Shown piece after piece: positions 18,925 to 27,449 of a stretch of 64,000 nucleotides of DNA. A program made the translations under genes and the position numbers. Below the pieces are notes generated by a model. That model saw only the letters and a list, made by a program, of their open reading frames with translations, had not been told where the DNA came from and did no database searches. How positions within the stretch are numbered: position 1 is the stretch's first letter; the number at the start of each line of letters is the position of its first letter. This stretch comes from Sphingomonas sp. SORGH_AS_0879. Its GTDB lineage: Bacteria; Pseudomonadota; Alphaproteobacteria; Sphingomonadales; Sphingomonadaceae. Location: contig NZ_JAUTBJ010000002.1 in the NCBI RefSeq assembly GCF_030819175.1, positions 3,681,001 to 3,745,000 on the forward strand, written 5' to 3'.

Positions 18925-19143
18925 GTTCGCGCGAAGACGCGAGGACGCGAAGCTTTTTTGTTCGCGCGGAGGCGCGGAGGACGCAGAGGAGAATTCCCAA
19001 CGGTCGTTCCGGCGAAGGCCGGGATCTTGTCGTGAAAGGCCCCAGCCTGCGCTGGGGCGACGGCAGGAAAATAGCGGAAGCTCCTCCGCGCTCTCTGCGC
19101 CTCTGCGCGAACCTCCTTCGTCGTGTCTTCGCGGCTTCGCGTG
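18925..19143. repeat. Long inverted repeat (family C) with a family D element in its loop
   Basis: The left arm has GCGCGAAGACGCGAGGACG and TTCGCGCGGAGGCGCGGAGG; the right arm, 19080-19143, repeats these in inverted order. Between them, about 19009-19071, is a different palindromic module containing CCGGCGAAGGCCGG and CCCCAGCCTGCGCTGGGG, which matches the family D repeats at 47580-47702, 59285-59455 and 61503-61566. The block separates uvrC from the SMR gene; no gene is seen in it. Confidence 0.7.
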
Positions 19144-19146
19144 AGA

Positions 19147-19467
19147 TTACCCCTGTGCGAAAAGCTTGGTTCCCATCACGCCGATCACGGTCAGGGCCAT
19201 GAAGCCCGCCTGGATCGGCGCGATCCGGTCGCCGAACACGATCGCCCCGCCGATCACCACGCCGATCGCGCCCAGCCCGGTCCACACCGCATAGGCGGTC
19301 CCGGCCGGAAGCCCGCGCATGGCGAGCGCCAGCAGGCCCATATTCACGAAGCTGAGGATGATCGGCACGCTCGACGCCTGCCAGGTGGCCAGCGTCGCCG
19401 CCCATTTCAGGCTGAGCGCCCAGCAAATCTCGGTGATCACGGCAATGCCCAGAATGACCCATGCCAT
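19147..19467 (-). CDS. SMR-family transporter (SugE-like)
   Basis: A 106-residue small multidrug resistance protein with four transmembrane helices, forming antiparallel dimers in the inner membrane. The membrane glutamate is present in helix 1 (ITEICWALSLKW, Glu near residue 13) and the central GTAYAVWTGLGAIG motif is clear. The sequence around Glu13 and the WALSLK run favour the SugE/guanidinium exporter branch over EmrE. The ATG at 19467 follows a GGAGACTCTCCGATGG context; the upstream extension to 19650 lies in repeat DNA. No guanidine riboswitch was recognised. Confidence 0.85.
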   Translation of the reverse strand: MAWVILGIAVITEICWALSLKWAATLATWQASSVPIILSFVNMGLLALAMRGLPAGTAYAVWTGLGAIGVVIGGAIVFGDRIAPIQAGFMALTVIGVMGTKLFAQG

Positions 19468-19577
19468 CGGAGAGTCTCCTTTGTCACGGGCTCGGGAATG
19501 GGCATCGTCGCCGGAAACCCGGAAGAGGCGGCGATGCGGGCCCGCCTTGGACGGGCAGGCCACAAGGTTGGGGTTTT

Positions 19578-19679
19578 GCCCCTCCACCACCGAGCTTCGC
19601 CCGGCGGTCCCCCTCCCCAAGCGGAGCTTGGGGAGGAATAGGATAGCCAAACCTCCGTTCAGGCTGAGCGAAGTCAGGG
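19578..19679. repeat. Family B repeat followed by a family A half-site
   Basis: CCCCTCCACCACCGAGCTTCGCCCGGCGGTCCCCCTCCCC, then a stem CCAAGCGGAGCTTGG, then GTTCAGGCTGAGCGAAGTC near 19658. The modules are those seen at 8905-9055 and 37740-37845. The surrounding stretch 19468-19751 contains no supported gene. Confidence 0.65.
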
Positions 19680-19751
19680 ACCAGTGCCAGAAACGACCGA
19701 ACCGCGCCTCGGCTTCCCGAAGCGCGGTCCAGTTCCCGGCCCTGTAGCCGA

Positions 19752-20426
19752 TCAGTTCGGGCGACCGAGCCCCGAAATGCTGCGGTCGATCATCGCCCGG
19801 TCGGCATCGGCCGAGTGATGCTCGGCGATCAGCAGACCCGCAGCCTTGGCAGCAGCCTCGGCAGCGCGGGCGCGGACCTCGGCCAGCGCGGTGCGCTCGG
19901 CGGCGGCGATCTTGTCCTCGGCCATCTTGGCGCGACGCTCCATCAGCGCCTCGGCATCGGCCTTGGCCTTGCTGAGCAACTGGCCCGCCTCGTGCTGGGC
20001 CTGGACACGCATCGCCTCGGCATCGGCATGGGCGGCCTTGGCCTTGGCCTCATATTCGGCCTTCAGCGCCTCGGCTTCGTGACGCAGCTTGGTCGCCTCG
20101 TCGAGCTGGGCGCGGATACCGGCGATCTTCTGGTCGAGCGAACGCCCGATCATCGTCGGCACCTTCTTCACCAGCATCCCGATCAGCACGACCAAAGCAG
20201 CCAGCGCCACCCAGCCGGTCGAATCGAAACCCAGCGCGGTCGGGCTGGCGGCGTGATGCTCGGCTTCGGCAGGCGCGACCGTGTTGCCGGTCAGGCCCCC
20301 AGCCAGCCCATCGCCCTCGCGGATCGGCTTTTGCGTCATGCCCTCGGCCGATGCGGCATCGGCCAGGTTCTGCGCCAGCAGCGCATCGGCGTTGGTCAGC
20401 GCGCCGTTCGCGGAATGATTAGCCAT
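19752..20426 (-). CDS. atpF: ATP synthase F0 subunit b
   Basis: The peripheral-stalk subunit connecting F1 to the membrane. The 224-residue protein has an unusually long N-terminus (about 70 residues) before a single membrane helix (WVALAALVVLIGMLV), then a long Ala/Lys/Glu-rich coiled coil. Its position as last gene after b' matches the photosynthetic/alphaproteobacterial operon order. Its ATG overlaps the b' coding sequence by 8 bp, indicating coupled translation. Confidence 0.88.
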   Translation of the reverse strand: MANHSANGALTNADALLAQNLADAASAEGMTQKPIREGDGLAGGLTGNTVAPAEAEHHAASPTALGFDSTGWVALAALVVLIGMLVKKVPTMIGRSLDQKIAGIRAQLDEATKLRHEAEALKAEYEAKAKAAHADAEAMRVQAQHEAGQLLSKAKADAEALMERRAKMAEDKIAAAERTALAEVRARAAEAAAKAAGLLIAEHHSADADRAMIDRSISGLGRPN

Positions 20427-20913
20427 GCGCGCTCACCTTTCGCACCGCGTCGGCCGCCGCATCCTCGCCCACCTGGACGCCGGACAGCTTGGCGACGAGA
20501 TCGCGCGCCGCGTCCGCCGCCACGGACTGAAGATTGGCCATCGCCTCGGCCTTGGCATTGGCGATCGCCAGGTCGTGATGACCCAGACGCTCGGCCAGGT
20601 CGGCATCGGCCGCCTTCACCTGCGCCTCGAAAGCGTGGGTGGCGCGTGCCTTGGCGGCGTTGGTTTCGGCCATCGCGGCCACGCGCGCGGCGTCCATCTC
20701 GGCCCGCCATGCCGCCTCGACCCGGTCGGCCTCGGCACGCGCGGCCTCCGCCGCCGCCAGATCACCGGCGATACGGGCTTCGCGAGCGTCGACGGTCGCC
20801 TGAATCTTGGGCACCATCCCACGACCGACCACGAAATAGAGTAGGCCGAAGGTGATCAGGAGCCAGAAGATCTGCGACGCATAGGTCGCACTGATCTGTG
20901 CTATCTGGGGCAT
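20419..20913 (-). CDS. atpF2: ATP synthase F0 subunit b'
   Basis: The second b-type stalk subunit, found in alphaproteobacteria, cyanobacteria and chloroplasts, where b and b' form a heterodimer. The 164-residue protein has an N-terminal membrane helix (IFWLLITFGLLYFVV, about residues 15-30), the conserved PKIQATVDARE turn, and a long charged coiled coil. It lies between the c-subunit gene and atpF. Confidence 0.92.
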   Translation of the reverse strand: MPQIAQISATYASQIFWLLITFGLLYFVVGRGMVPKIQATVDAREARIAGDLAAAEAARAEADRVEAAWRAEMDAARVAAMAETNAAKARATHAFEAQVKAADADLAERLGHHDLAIANAKAEAMANLQSVAADAARDLVAKLSGVQVGEDAAADAVRKVSAHG

Positions 20914-20968
20914 GGAGTCCTCGTTGCCATATCAACCGGGCGATCGCCGACCGCCCGGTCGATCAGAA

Positions 20969-21199
20969 TTATTGGGCGACGAACACCAGGATGATCATCG
21001 TCACGAAGGCGAGCAGGCCCAGAAGCTCGGCACCGGCGAAACCGATGAAGAGGCGGCCCTGCTGGCTGTCCGCCGCACCCGGATTGCGCAGCGCGCCTTC
21101 GAGGAACTTGGCGAACACGTTGCCCACGCCGAGCGAGGCGATGCCCATGCCGATCGCGGCCAGGCCGGCGCCGATCATCCGTGCAGCTTCTGCGTCCAT
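20969..21199 (-). CDS. atpE: ATP synthase F0 subunit c
   Basis: The 76-residue hairpin protein of the proton-driven rotor ring. Two membrane helices flank the polar loop RNPGAADSQQ, and the ion-binding carboxylate is Glu58 in FAGAELLGLLAF. I see no clear extra Na+-ligand set, so proton coupling is likely. A GTG at 21208 would add three residues; the ATG at 21199 has GGAG eight bases upstream and is preferred. Confidence 0.95.
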   Translation of the reverse strand: MDAEAARMIGAGLAAIGMGIASLGVGNVFAKFLEGALRNPGAADSQQGRLFIGFAGAELLGLLAFVTMIILVFVAQ

Positions 21200-21280
21200 T
21201 TCAATCACTCCAGTTCAAAAAGGGTCGTTTGGGTATTCAAGTCGGCGGCGCGTCCGCCCGCCCGGTCCGGCGTTACCGGA

Positions 21281-22090
21281 TCAGTGCAGGTTGACCGCGT
21301 CGTTCAGATAGACCGAGGTCAGCAGCGCGAAGACATAGGCCTGGATCGCGGCGACCAGCAGTTCGAGAAGGGTGATGCCGATCATCAGCAGGAAGCTCGG
21401 CAGCGTGACGAGCGCGGCATAGCCGGGGCCCATATTGATGCCGTTGATGACGAAGGCGGCAAGAACCTTCAGCAGGATGTGCCCCGCGGTCATCGCGACG
21501 AACAGTCGCAGACCCAGCGAGAAGGGACGCACCAGGAAGCTCATCAGCTCGACCACGAAGATCAGCGGAATCATGAGCGGCGGCGTGCCGTGCGGCACGA
21601 ACAGCGCGAAGAAGTGGAAGCCGTGGCGACCGAAGCCGACGATCAGCACGATCGCGAACGAGATCAGCGCGAGCACGCCCGTGACGGTCACATGGCTGGT
21701 CACGGTGAAGGGATGGACACCCGGCACCACGCCGAAGGGCAGCAGGCCCAGGACGTTCGCAAACAGGATGAACATGAACAGCGAGAAGACGTAAGGCAGG
21801 AAACGCTTGCCCTCCGGCCCGATATTCGACGTCAGCATCGAATTGACGAAACCGGTGAAGCCCTCGACGGCCGCCTGCCAGCGACCGGGGACCAGATCGC
21901 GCTTCATGCCGCCGATCATGAACACCCACAGCGCGACCAAGGTCGCCACCATCCACAAAGCGGAATTGGTGAAGGAAAGGTCGTAGCCGCCGACCACCCA
22001 GTGCTGACCGAGCACCGGCTCGATCAGGAACTGGTGCATCGGATCAATCTTGCCGCCCGATTCTGCCGCCACGCTGCTTCGTTCCCACAT
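21281..22090 (-). CDS. atpB: ATP synthase F0 subunit a
   Basis: The stator subunit forming the proton half-channels. The 269-residue protein has five to six membrane helices and the essential Arg in RPFSLGLRLF, followed by the conserved last helix LELLVAAIQAYVF. It lies between atpI and atpE as in other alphaproteobacterial F0 operons. F1 genes are not in the window. Confidence 0.96.
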   Translation of the reverse strand: MWERSSVAAESGGKIDPMHQFLIEPVLGQHWVVGGYDLSFTNSALWMVATLVALWVFMIGGMKRDLVPGRWQAAVEGFTGFVNSMLTSNIGPEGKRFLPYVFSLFMFILFANVLGLLPFGVVPGVHPFTVTSHVTVTGVLALISFAIVLIVGFGRHGFHFFALFVPHGTPPLMIPLIFVVELMSFLVRPFSLGLRLFVAMTAGHILLKVLAAFVINGINMGPGYAALVTLPSFLLMIGITLLELLVAAIQAYVFALLTSVYLNDAVNLH

Positions 22091-22105
22091 ATGACGAACG
22101 CCCGG

Positions 22106-22450
22106 TTACTCCGGGCGCTCACCAGAAATCCGAATGATCTGCCTGAACGCCACGCCGATCCCCAGGAACAGCATCACGATCAGGGCCCAGGGCGCGGTGC
22201 CGAACCAGCGGTCGAAGAGCCAGCCGATCAACGCACTGCCGACAAGACTTCCGATCAGCGCGGAGATGACGCGGTTGCCCTGGGAATAACCCCTGTCGGC
22301 GTCCACCTTCACCCCCTGCCGCGATGTTTCGTCCGCTCTCGCCTTGGCCAATCGCTGATCCAGCGCGGCCAGACGCGGATCGTCCGCATCGCCAAAGTCC
22401 TGTCCGGGCTCTTTCTCCGCCACGCAGCCACCCTCACCTGTTTTCGTCAC
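22106..22450 (-). CDS. atpI: ATP synthase protein I (AtpI)
   Basis: A 114-residue membrane protein encoded first in the F0 operon; AtpI assists c-ring assembly or Mg uptake in some bacteria. It has a charged N-terminus, then two hydrophobic helices (VISALIGSLVGSALIGWLF and WALIVMLFLGIGVAF). Position 15 bp before atpB and the AtpI/gene 1 architecture support the call. The promoter of the operon should lie in 22451-22560. Confidence 0.85.
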   Translation of the reverse strand: MTKTGEGGCVAEKEPGQDFGDADDPRLAALDQRLAKARADETSRQGVKVDADRGYSQGNRVISALIGSLVGSALIGWLFDRWFGTAPWALIVMLFLGIGVAFRQIIRISGERPE

Positions 22451-22781
22451 CGAAGGGGAGAATGCGCGCGAACGGCGAGCGACCCCGCCAAGGCGAGGCC
22501 CGTTTAGAAAGCGTGTCTCCCCAAGTCAACCGCTTGGGGGTGAGGTTGTGACAGATGTGTTAAGGATTGTGTCCGGGGAACGACAGGGGGGGCCATCCTA
22601 CCTTTCCCTCTTCTTCTCCCCTCCCGCAGGCGGGAGGGGTCGGGGAGGGCTGGCGCTGTCGGCGAGCGAGCCGCTTTTTGGTCGCACGGAATCCGGCCCG
22701 CTCCTCACACCGCTGGCCCGAACGCTACCCGAGTCCCCTCCCCCAGACCCTTCCGCCTGCGGGAGGGGAGGAAGAAGCGCT
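22451..22781. other. Intergenic region with a palindromic repeat pair
   Basis: This 331-bp gap separates atpI from ydbL. It holds a hairpin CCCCTCCCGCAGGCGGGAGGGG (22618-22640) and, about 100 bp later, an inverted partner with CCGCCTGCGGGAGGGG (about 22755-22770). These can pair with each other or fold alone. The region nearest 22451 probably carries the atp promoter, but no clear -35/-10 pair was identified. No gene is supported. Confidence 0.6.
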
Positions 22782-23162
22782 TTATACGCAGGCCGGGGCG
22801 CGTTCCGGTGGCGCGCTCGTGCGCGTTTTCCACACCCCTTCGGGCGTCTTGTATTTCTCGCCGCTCGCCGTCTGCGCGATCAGGTTGCAGCCGCTGGTGA
22901 AGGCCATCTGCTCCACCGTCGCGCCGCTCGCCTGTGCCTTTTGGGTATAGGCGGCCTTGCGCTGGATATTGATGCTGTTGACCAGCGTGCGCAGCTCGGG
23001 CGTCGCGGCGCCGACAATGCCCAGATAGCCATCGGGCTGTTCGCCGACCTGCCCTGCCGCGCGCGCCGCCGCATAGGCCGGATCACGCTGTGCCATCGCC
23101 ATGCCCGACACACCCAACAGCGCAACCGCGCCGAGCGTCAGGATGATCGTCTTCGTCTTCAT
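22782..23162 (-). CDS. ydbL: YdbL family periplasmic protein (DUF1318)
   Basis: A 126-residue exported protein with a signal peptide ending in MAMAQ. The mature part has the YdbL pattern: QVGEQPDGYLGIV, then VNSINIQRKAAYTQKA and a C-terminal region with GEKYKTPEGVWKTR. In E. coli YdbL is part of the YdbH-YnbE-YdbL system that moves phospholipids between the membranes and may modulate YnbE assembly. Its ATG overlaps the ynbE stop by one base (TGATG), so it is co-translated. Confidence 0.9.
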   Translation of the reverse strand: MKTKTIILTLGAVALLGVSGMAMAQRDPAYAAARAAGQVGEQPDGYLGIVGAATPELRTLVNSINIQRKAAYTQKAQASGATVEQMAFTSGCNLIAQTASGEKYKTPEGVWKTRTSAPPERAPACV

Positions 23163-23383
23163 CAGAATATCCCCGGATTCTGCTGGATCAGCGATTTGGC
23201 CTCGCCATCCAGGCGATATACCACTTCCTGCGTCACATTGATGTTCAGATTGATCTCGATCGGCTTGTCGGGCGCGGAGATGTTCACGCATCCCCCGCTC
23301 ATCGCCAAAAGCGCGACCGGCATCCATCGTGCTCCACCCAAGATCGGCATCCTGTCCAGCATTTTCAATCCTGTTACGCTCAT
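23162..23383 (-). CDS. ynbE: YnbE family lipoprotein
   Basis: A 73-residue small lipoprotein that in E. coli sits in the outer membrane and pairs by beta-augmentation with YdbH to complete a lipid bridge. The C-terminal half has the family core IEINLNINVTQEVVYRLD. The lipidated Cys is probably Cys32 in MSGGCVNIS; the residue at -3 is Ser rather than Leu, so the lipobox is weak. Two internal Met residues could be alternative starts. It overlaps ydbH by 4 bases (ATGA) and ydbL by one. Confidence 0.85.
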   Translation of the reverse strand: MSVTGLKMLDRMPILGGARWMPVALLAMSGGCVNISAPDKPIEINLNINVTQEVVYRLDGEAKSLIQQNPGIF

Positions 23384-26300
23384 GGCACGGTCTCGCTTGC
23401 GGAAGGCTGAATAGGCGGATTGGCGGGTGGGGCGGCGCGCTTGTTCTGCTCGTCGAGAAGCGCGGGCAGGTTGCGCTGGATCAGCCGGCGCGGATCGTAG
23501 AAGGACTGGGCCGAATCGAGCAGCCCGCGGAAAGGCGCCTTGATCCGCACGTTGAAGACGAAGGGCAGCCGCTGGAGCCGCCGGATCAGGAAATTGGTCT
23601 TCGCCCCCTTGCCCTGGCTGATCCCGGCGAAGCGGACATCGGTCACCATCTCGCCCGCCAGCGGGCCGTTCATGTCGATGCGCAAGCTGCGATAATTGAG
23701 CGAACGTAGCGCTCCGAAGGCCAGATTGCCCCACAGGCCGAGGTCCTTCTGGCTGATCTCCCCCAGATAGGCGATGCTGCCGCCGCCGGGCCGGACCACC
23801 AGCCGCCCGCCCTCGATCCGCCCACCGCGCTCGTCGAAGATCATCGGCAACGTGCCGTCGAAGACGCCGGTGGCGTTCAGATTCTGGAAGTCGAACTGGA
23901 GCAGGAACTGGTCGGCGGCGGCCCCCTCGACATGGAAGGTCATGCGCCGTTCGACCGGCTGCGAGAAGTCGAGCAGCGTCGGGTCGAGGGTCAGCGTACC
24001 GCCCGCAAAGGGCCAGCGCCCGCTCTCCACCCTCACCCTTGCGCCCGACAGCGTCTGATAGCGGACGACGCCGTTCGTCACCTGGATACCGGGATTGATC
24101 GTCTTGACCGTCGCGACCTGGCCGGGGGCGCTTTCCAGCGCGAGCAGGTCGGTGAAGCGGATCGTGCCCGCGATCCCGCTGACCGGGCCCAGCGCGGCGG
24201 CGAGGTCGATCCCGTCGGTCCCGAACTGTCCGGTCGAGCGGACGCCGTTGCCGTCCCAGTCGATCCGGCCCTGGCCTGTGATCTTGCCCCGGACATCCTC
24301 GATCACGCCCTTGGTCACCGGGGTCAGCAGCTCCGGCTGGAATTCCTTGGTGAAGCTTATGCCCGGCACAGCCAGATCGGCCATACCCTCCGACCGGTCG
24401 AGCGCGTGGCGGATCGTGATATCGGCGACCTTCACCGCTTTGGTCGGCTCGAACAACTGTCCGGTCGCGTCGATCCGGTTGCCCGCCAGGGTCAGCGCGA
24501 CGCCGCGCACCGCCATGGGCAGGAAGCGGGGCGATTCGGCGCGGGCGTCGCGCACCTGCAAATCGCCGTTCAGCGACAGCTTGCCGCCCGCGAGCCGCCA
24601 ATCGCCCGCCGCCTGTTGGAGCAGCAGCGGAATCTGCCCGATCTGCCCCGCGCCGCCGTCGAACCGGCCCGCAATCCCCTCCGGCGTGATCCGCCCGGTC
24701 AGGTTCGCCGCGTCGATCCGCGTCGGCGATTCGGGGCGGCCGATACGGCTTTCCACACCGGTCAGCGCGAAGGAACGGTCGGCCAGCGCGAAGCGGGTGG
24801 TCGCCGCCGCGACGGTCAGCGGGCTGCTGCCGATCTGACCCACCACCCGCGTCGGGCCGAGCCGGGCCCCGCCGCCCAGACGGGTGCCGTCGAGCCGTAC
24901 CAGCGCGCCATCGAGCGGACAAAGCCGTGTCGCCACCCGGTCCAGCCGCAGGCCCGACAGGGCCAGCCGGTCGATGGCCAGCGGCTGGCAATCGGGATTG
25001 ATCCGAATATTCAGCCCGCCGTCCCAGCGCGCCGCGATCGGCAGGACCAGCCCGTCGATCCGTCCGCCGCTGATCGGCCCGGACAGCGCCATCCGCGTGG
25101 TGACCGCCGTCTCGCCATGGGCGGCAGCCCGGAACTGCATCCGGTCGAAGGCCAGCGCCGCGCCGTCCGCCTCGTAACGGGCCAATGCCGCCGTGCCGAG
25201 AATCGGCGCGCCCGGTGCCGCCTGGCGCAGCGTCGCGCGGATCGCGGGAAGTCCCCCGCCCCCGGTCGCCAGCGTCGTATCGACCTGCAGTCCGGTCGCG
25301 TCATAGACAAGGCCCGTCTCGCCGCGAAAGGCGATACGCCCGCCACTGTCAGAGGCCAGCGCGAGGCTGGGTATGCGCACCGACAGGCCCGCCGCGCGCG
25401 GCCCGCTTTGCCGGTCGAGCGCCAGCCGCAGATCGGCGGCGAAGCGGCGTCCGCTCCGCGCCGCCGCGTTCAGCATCGCGCGCACCACCGGCCCGACCGG
25501 GGTGGCGGCGGTCGCAGCGCTCCAACTTCGGGTCCGGGCGAGCAGGGCAGGGTCGATTTGCGCGCCGCCGAGTCGCATCCGCCCGTCGAAGCGCATCGCG
25601 CGACCGGCCAGATAGCGCCCCTCGACGACGCCGCGCTCCGCCCGACCGACCCGCGCCGCCAGCCCCCGCGCGGTCATCGCCAGCCGACCGCCGGTCGCCG
25701 CCGCGTCTCCAGCAAAGTCGATCGTTCCGTCGACCGAGGTGCCGGCCAGCGCGGGATGGCGGATCGCCGCGCCGTTCAGCGTCGCCCGCCCCTGCCAGCG
25801 GTCCAGCGCGGCGGCGAGGGTGACATCGACCCGTGCCGCGAGTCGGCGCGCCGTCACCTCGCCGCATTCCAGCCCGGCCAGCCTGACCGGTCCCGTCAGC
25901 GTCGGCCGTTCGCGCACGATCCGCACCCGCAGCGGCGCGGCCAGCCCGCTCGCGACGCAATTGCCCAAGGTCAGACGCGGCGCGACCGCGCCCAGCCGCC
26001 CGGTGAAACCGTCGCTCAACACGCCTTGTCCCGACAGGCTGAGCCCAATCAGCCCCTGCGGCGTGTCCAGCCTGATCCCGCCATCCTGGACCACCACGTC
26101 GAGCGCCGGCAGCGCGAAGGGCTTGCCCGAGGGCGGGCCCATCAACCGGTCGAGCGTGCCCAGCGTGATCCGCCCGTCGACCAGCCGCCCGCGCAACCGC
26201 ACCCGCCCGGCGCGCACCCCCGTCATCACCGGCCCCGACAGGCCGATGCGCGTCCGCGTCTCCAGCCAGTCGGCAACCAGATCGGGATGAGCCGGGTCGC

Positions 26301-26544
26301 CGATCACCACATCGGTCAGCCTCTGCCGACCGAGCCCCAGATCGGCGATCTTGTAGCGGGCGGGCACGCCGCGCTCGGCCAAGGCGCGGTCGATCGCATC
26401 CCCGGCCAGCGACTTGCGCGCGATCCACAGCGCGATCAGCGCGACCAACAGGATGAGCGCGATGGCGATCAGGATATGTTGCAGGCGACGGAAGCGTCGC
26501 GTCGGGCCGATGCGCGGTCCGACCTCCTCGTTCGCGCCCTCCAC
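23380..26544 (-). CDS. ydbH: AsmA-like intermembrane phospholipid transport protein YdbH
   Basis: A 1054-residue bridge protein anchored in the inner membrane by one N-terminal helix (LIAIALILLVALIALWIA, about residues 25-45). The long periplasmic part is made of repeating beta-strand segments of the AsmA/YdbH type that form a hydrophobic groove for lipids. The C-terminal YdbH/dicarboxylate-transport-like domain includes LRIDMNGPLAGEMVTDVRF and ends before a Pro-rich tail. It is the first gene of ydbH-ynbE-ydbL. Length is somewhat above the E. coli protein (about 880 residues). Confidence 0.9.
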   Translation of the reverse strand: MEGANEEVGPRIGPTRRFRRLQHILIAIALILLVALIALWIARKSLAGDAIDRALAERGVPARYKIADLGLGRQRLTDVVIGDPAHPDLVADWLETRTRIGLSGPVMTGVRAGRVRLRGRLVDGRITLGTLDRLMGPPSGKPFALPALDVVVQDGGIRLDTPQGLIGLSLSGQGVLSDGFTGRLGAVAPRLTLGNCVASGLAAPLRVRIVRERPTLTGPVRLAGLECGEVTARRLAARVDVTLAAALDRWQGRATLNGAAIRHPALAGTSVDGTIDFAGDAAATGGRLAMTARGLAARVGRAERGVVEGRYLAGRAMRFDGRMRLGGAQIDPALLARTRSWSAATAATPVGPVVRAMLNAAARSGRRFAADLRLALDRQSGPRAAGLSVRIPSLALASDSGGRIAFRGETGLVYDATGLQVDTTLATGGGGLPAIRATLRQAAPGAPILGTAALARYEADGAALAFDRMQFRAAAHGETAVTTRMALSGPISGGRIDGLVLPIAARWDGGLNIRINPDCQPLAIDRLALSGLRLDRVATRLCPLDGALVRLDGTRLGGGARLGPTRVVGQIGSSPLTVAAATTRFALADRSFALTGVESRIGRPESPTRIDAANLTGRITPEGIAGRFDGGAGQIGQIPLLLQQAAGDWRLAGGKLSLNGDLQVRDARAESPRFLPMAVRGVALTLAGNRIDATGQLFEPTKAVKVADITIRHALDRSEGMADLAVPGISFTKEFQPELLTPVTKGVIEDVRGKITGQGRIDWDGNGVRSTGQFGTDGIDLAAALGPVSGIAGTIRFTDLLALESAPGQVATVKTINPGIQVTNGVVRYQTLSGARVRVESGRWPFAGGTLTLDPTLLDFSQPVERRMTFHVEGAAADQFLLQFDFQNLNATGVFDGTLPMIFDERGGRIEGGRLVVRPGGGSIAYLGEISQKDLGLWGNLAFGALRSLNYRSLRIDMNGPLAGEMVTDVRFAGISQGKGAKTNFLIRRLQRLPFVFNVRIKAPFRGLLDSAQSFYDPRRLIQRNLPALLDEQNKRAAPPANPPIQPSASETVP

Positions 26545-26666
26545 CCCGATGCCACTCCTTCCACCTGACCTATGTCATAGCCACATGGTCGCGCCGCACG
26601 CAATCGCATGAAGCCCGGCGACAGTTCCCCTCGCCCGCCCTATGCAGTCCCGACAGGGGGAATGAC

Positions 26667-27368
26667 ATGGGCGATCAGGGGCGGGATCAGGGTCCGAGTC
26701 GCGAAGGCGACCATGCCGGGCATCGTGCACGACTGCGCGAGCGATTGTTGGCGGGCGGCGGATTGCTCGATCATGAACTGCTCGAATATCTGCTGACCAC
26801 CGCCATTCCCCGCCGCGATACCAAGCCGATCGCCAAGGCGCTGCTGCGCGAATTCCACGATATCGGCGGGGTGCTGACCGCCGATCCGATCGCGCTGCAA
26901 CGGGTCGACGGGGTGGGCGAGACGGCGGCGGCGACGTTGAAGATCGCCCATGCCTGCGCGCTGCGACTCGTCCAGGCGGATGCGGCGCGGCGACCGATCC
27001 TGTCCAACTGGCAGGCGCTGCTCGACTATCTCCATGCCGATATGGCGCATCATGGCGTGGAGCGGTTCCGGGTGCTTCACCTCAACACCCGCAACATGCT
27101 GATCCGCGACGAACTGATGGGCGAAGGCTCGATCGATCAGGCCCCGGTCTATATCCGCGAGGTCATCCGTCGCGCGCTGGAATGCGGGTCGGCGGCGTTG
27201 ATCCTGGTCCACAACCACCCCAGCGGAGACCCCTCGCCCAGCCGCGCCGATATCGACGTGACCCGCGCCATCGCGGAGGCGGGACGCAACCTGGGGATCA
27301 CGGTGCACGACCATCTGATCATCGGCACCTCGGGCCATGTCAGCCTGCGCGCCCAGGGCCTGATCTAA
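26667..27368 (+). CDS. radC: RadC family protein (JAB/MPN domain)
   Basis: A 233-residue protein with an N-terminal helix-hairpin-helix-like region (VDGVGETAAATLKIAHA) and a C-terminal JAB/MPN metal-binding domain. The metal motif HNHPSGDPSPSRAD and an upstream Glu in MGEGSIDQAP are intact, so a zinc hydrolase active site is plausible. The repair role once proposed for E. coli RadC is not supported; the function is unknown. The ATG at 26667 follows a GGGGG tract. It is divergent from ydbH. Confidence 0.9.
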   Translation: MGDQGRDQGPSREGDHAGHRARLRERLLAGGGLLDHELLEYLLTTAIPRRDTKPIAKALLREFHDIGGVLTADPIALQRVDGVGETAAATLKIAHACALRLVQADAARRPILSNWQALLDYLHADMAHHGVERFRVLHLNTRNMLIRDELMGEGSIDQAPVYIREVIRRALECGSAALILVHNHPSGDPSPSRADIDVTRAIAEAGRNLGITVHDHLIIGTSGHVSLRAQGLI

Positions 27369-27449
27369 ATCCCGCCGGTCCCGAATCGGTTCTCCGCCCA
27401 TACGGATCGTGACTTGCCGGGTCGGTCCGGCTGGCTCATCAGGGCGACC

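Noticed and set aside
20912..22507. 531-codon plus-strand frame opposite atpE, atpB and atpI
   Set aside because: His/Gln/Asp-rich antisense shadow of three recognised F0 genes.
23932..26568. 878-codon open frame on the plus strand opposite ydbH
   Set aside because: Its translation is Arg/Gln/Pro-rich with no domain, and it mirrors the ydbH coding strand; in high-GC DNA the opposite frame is often open.
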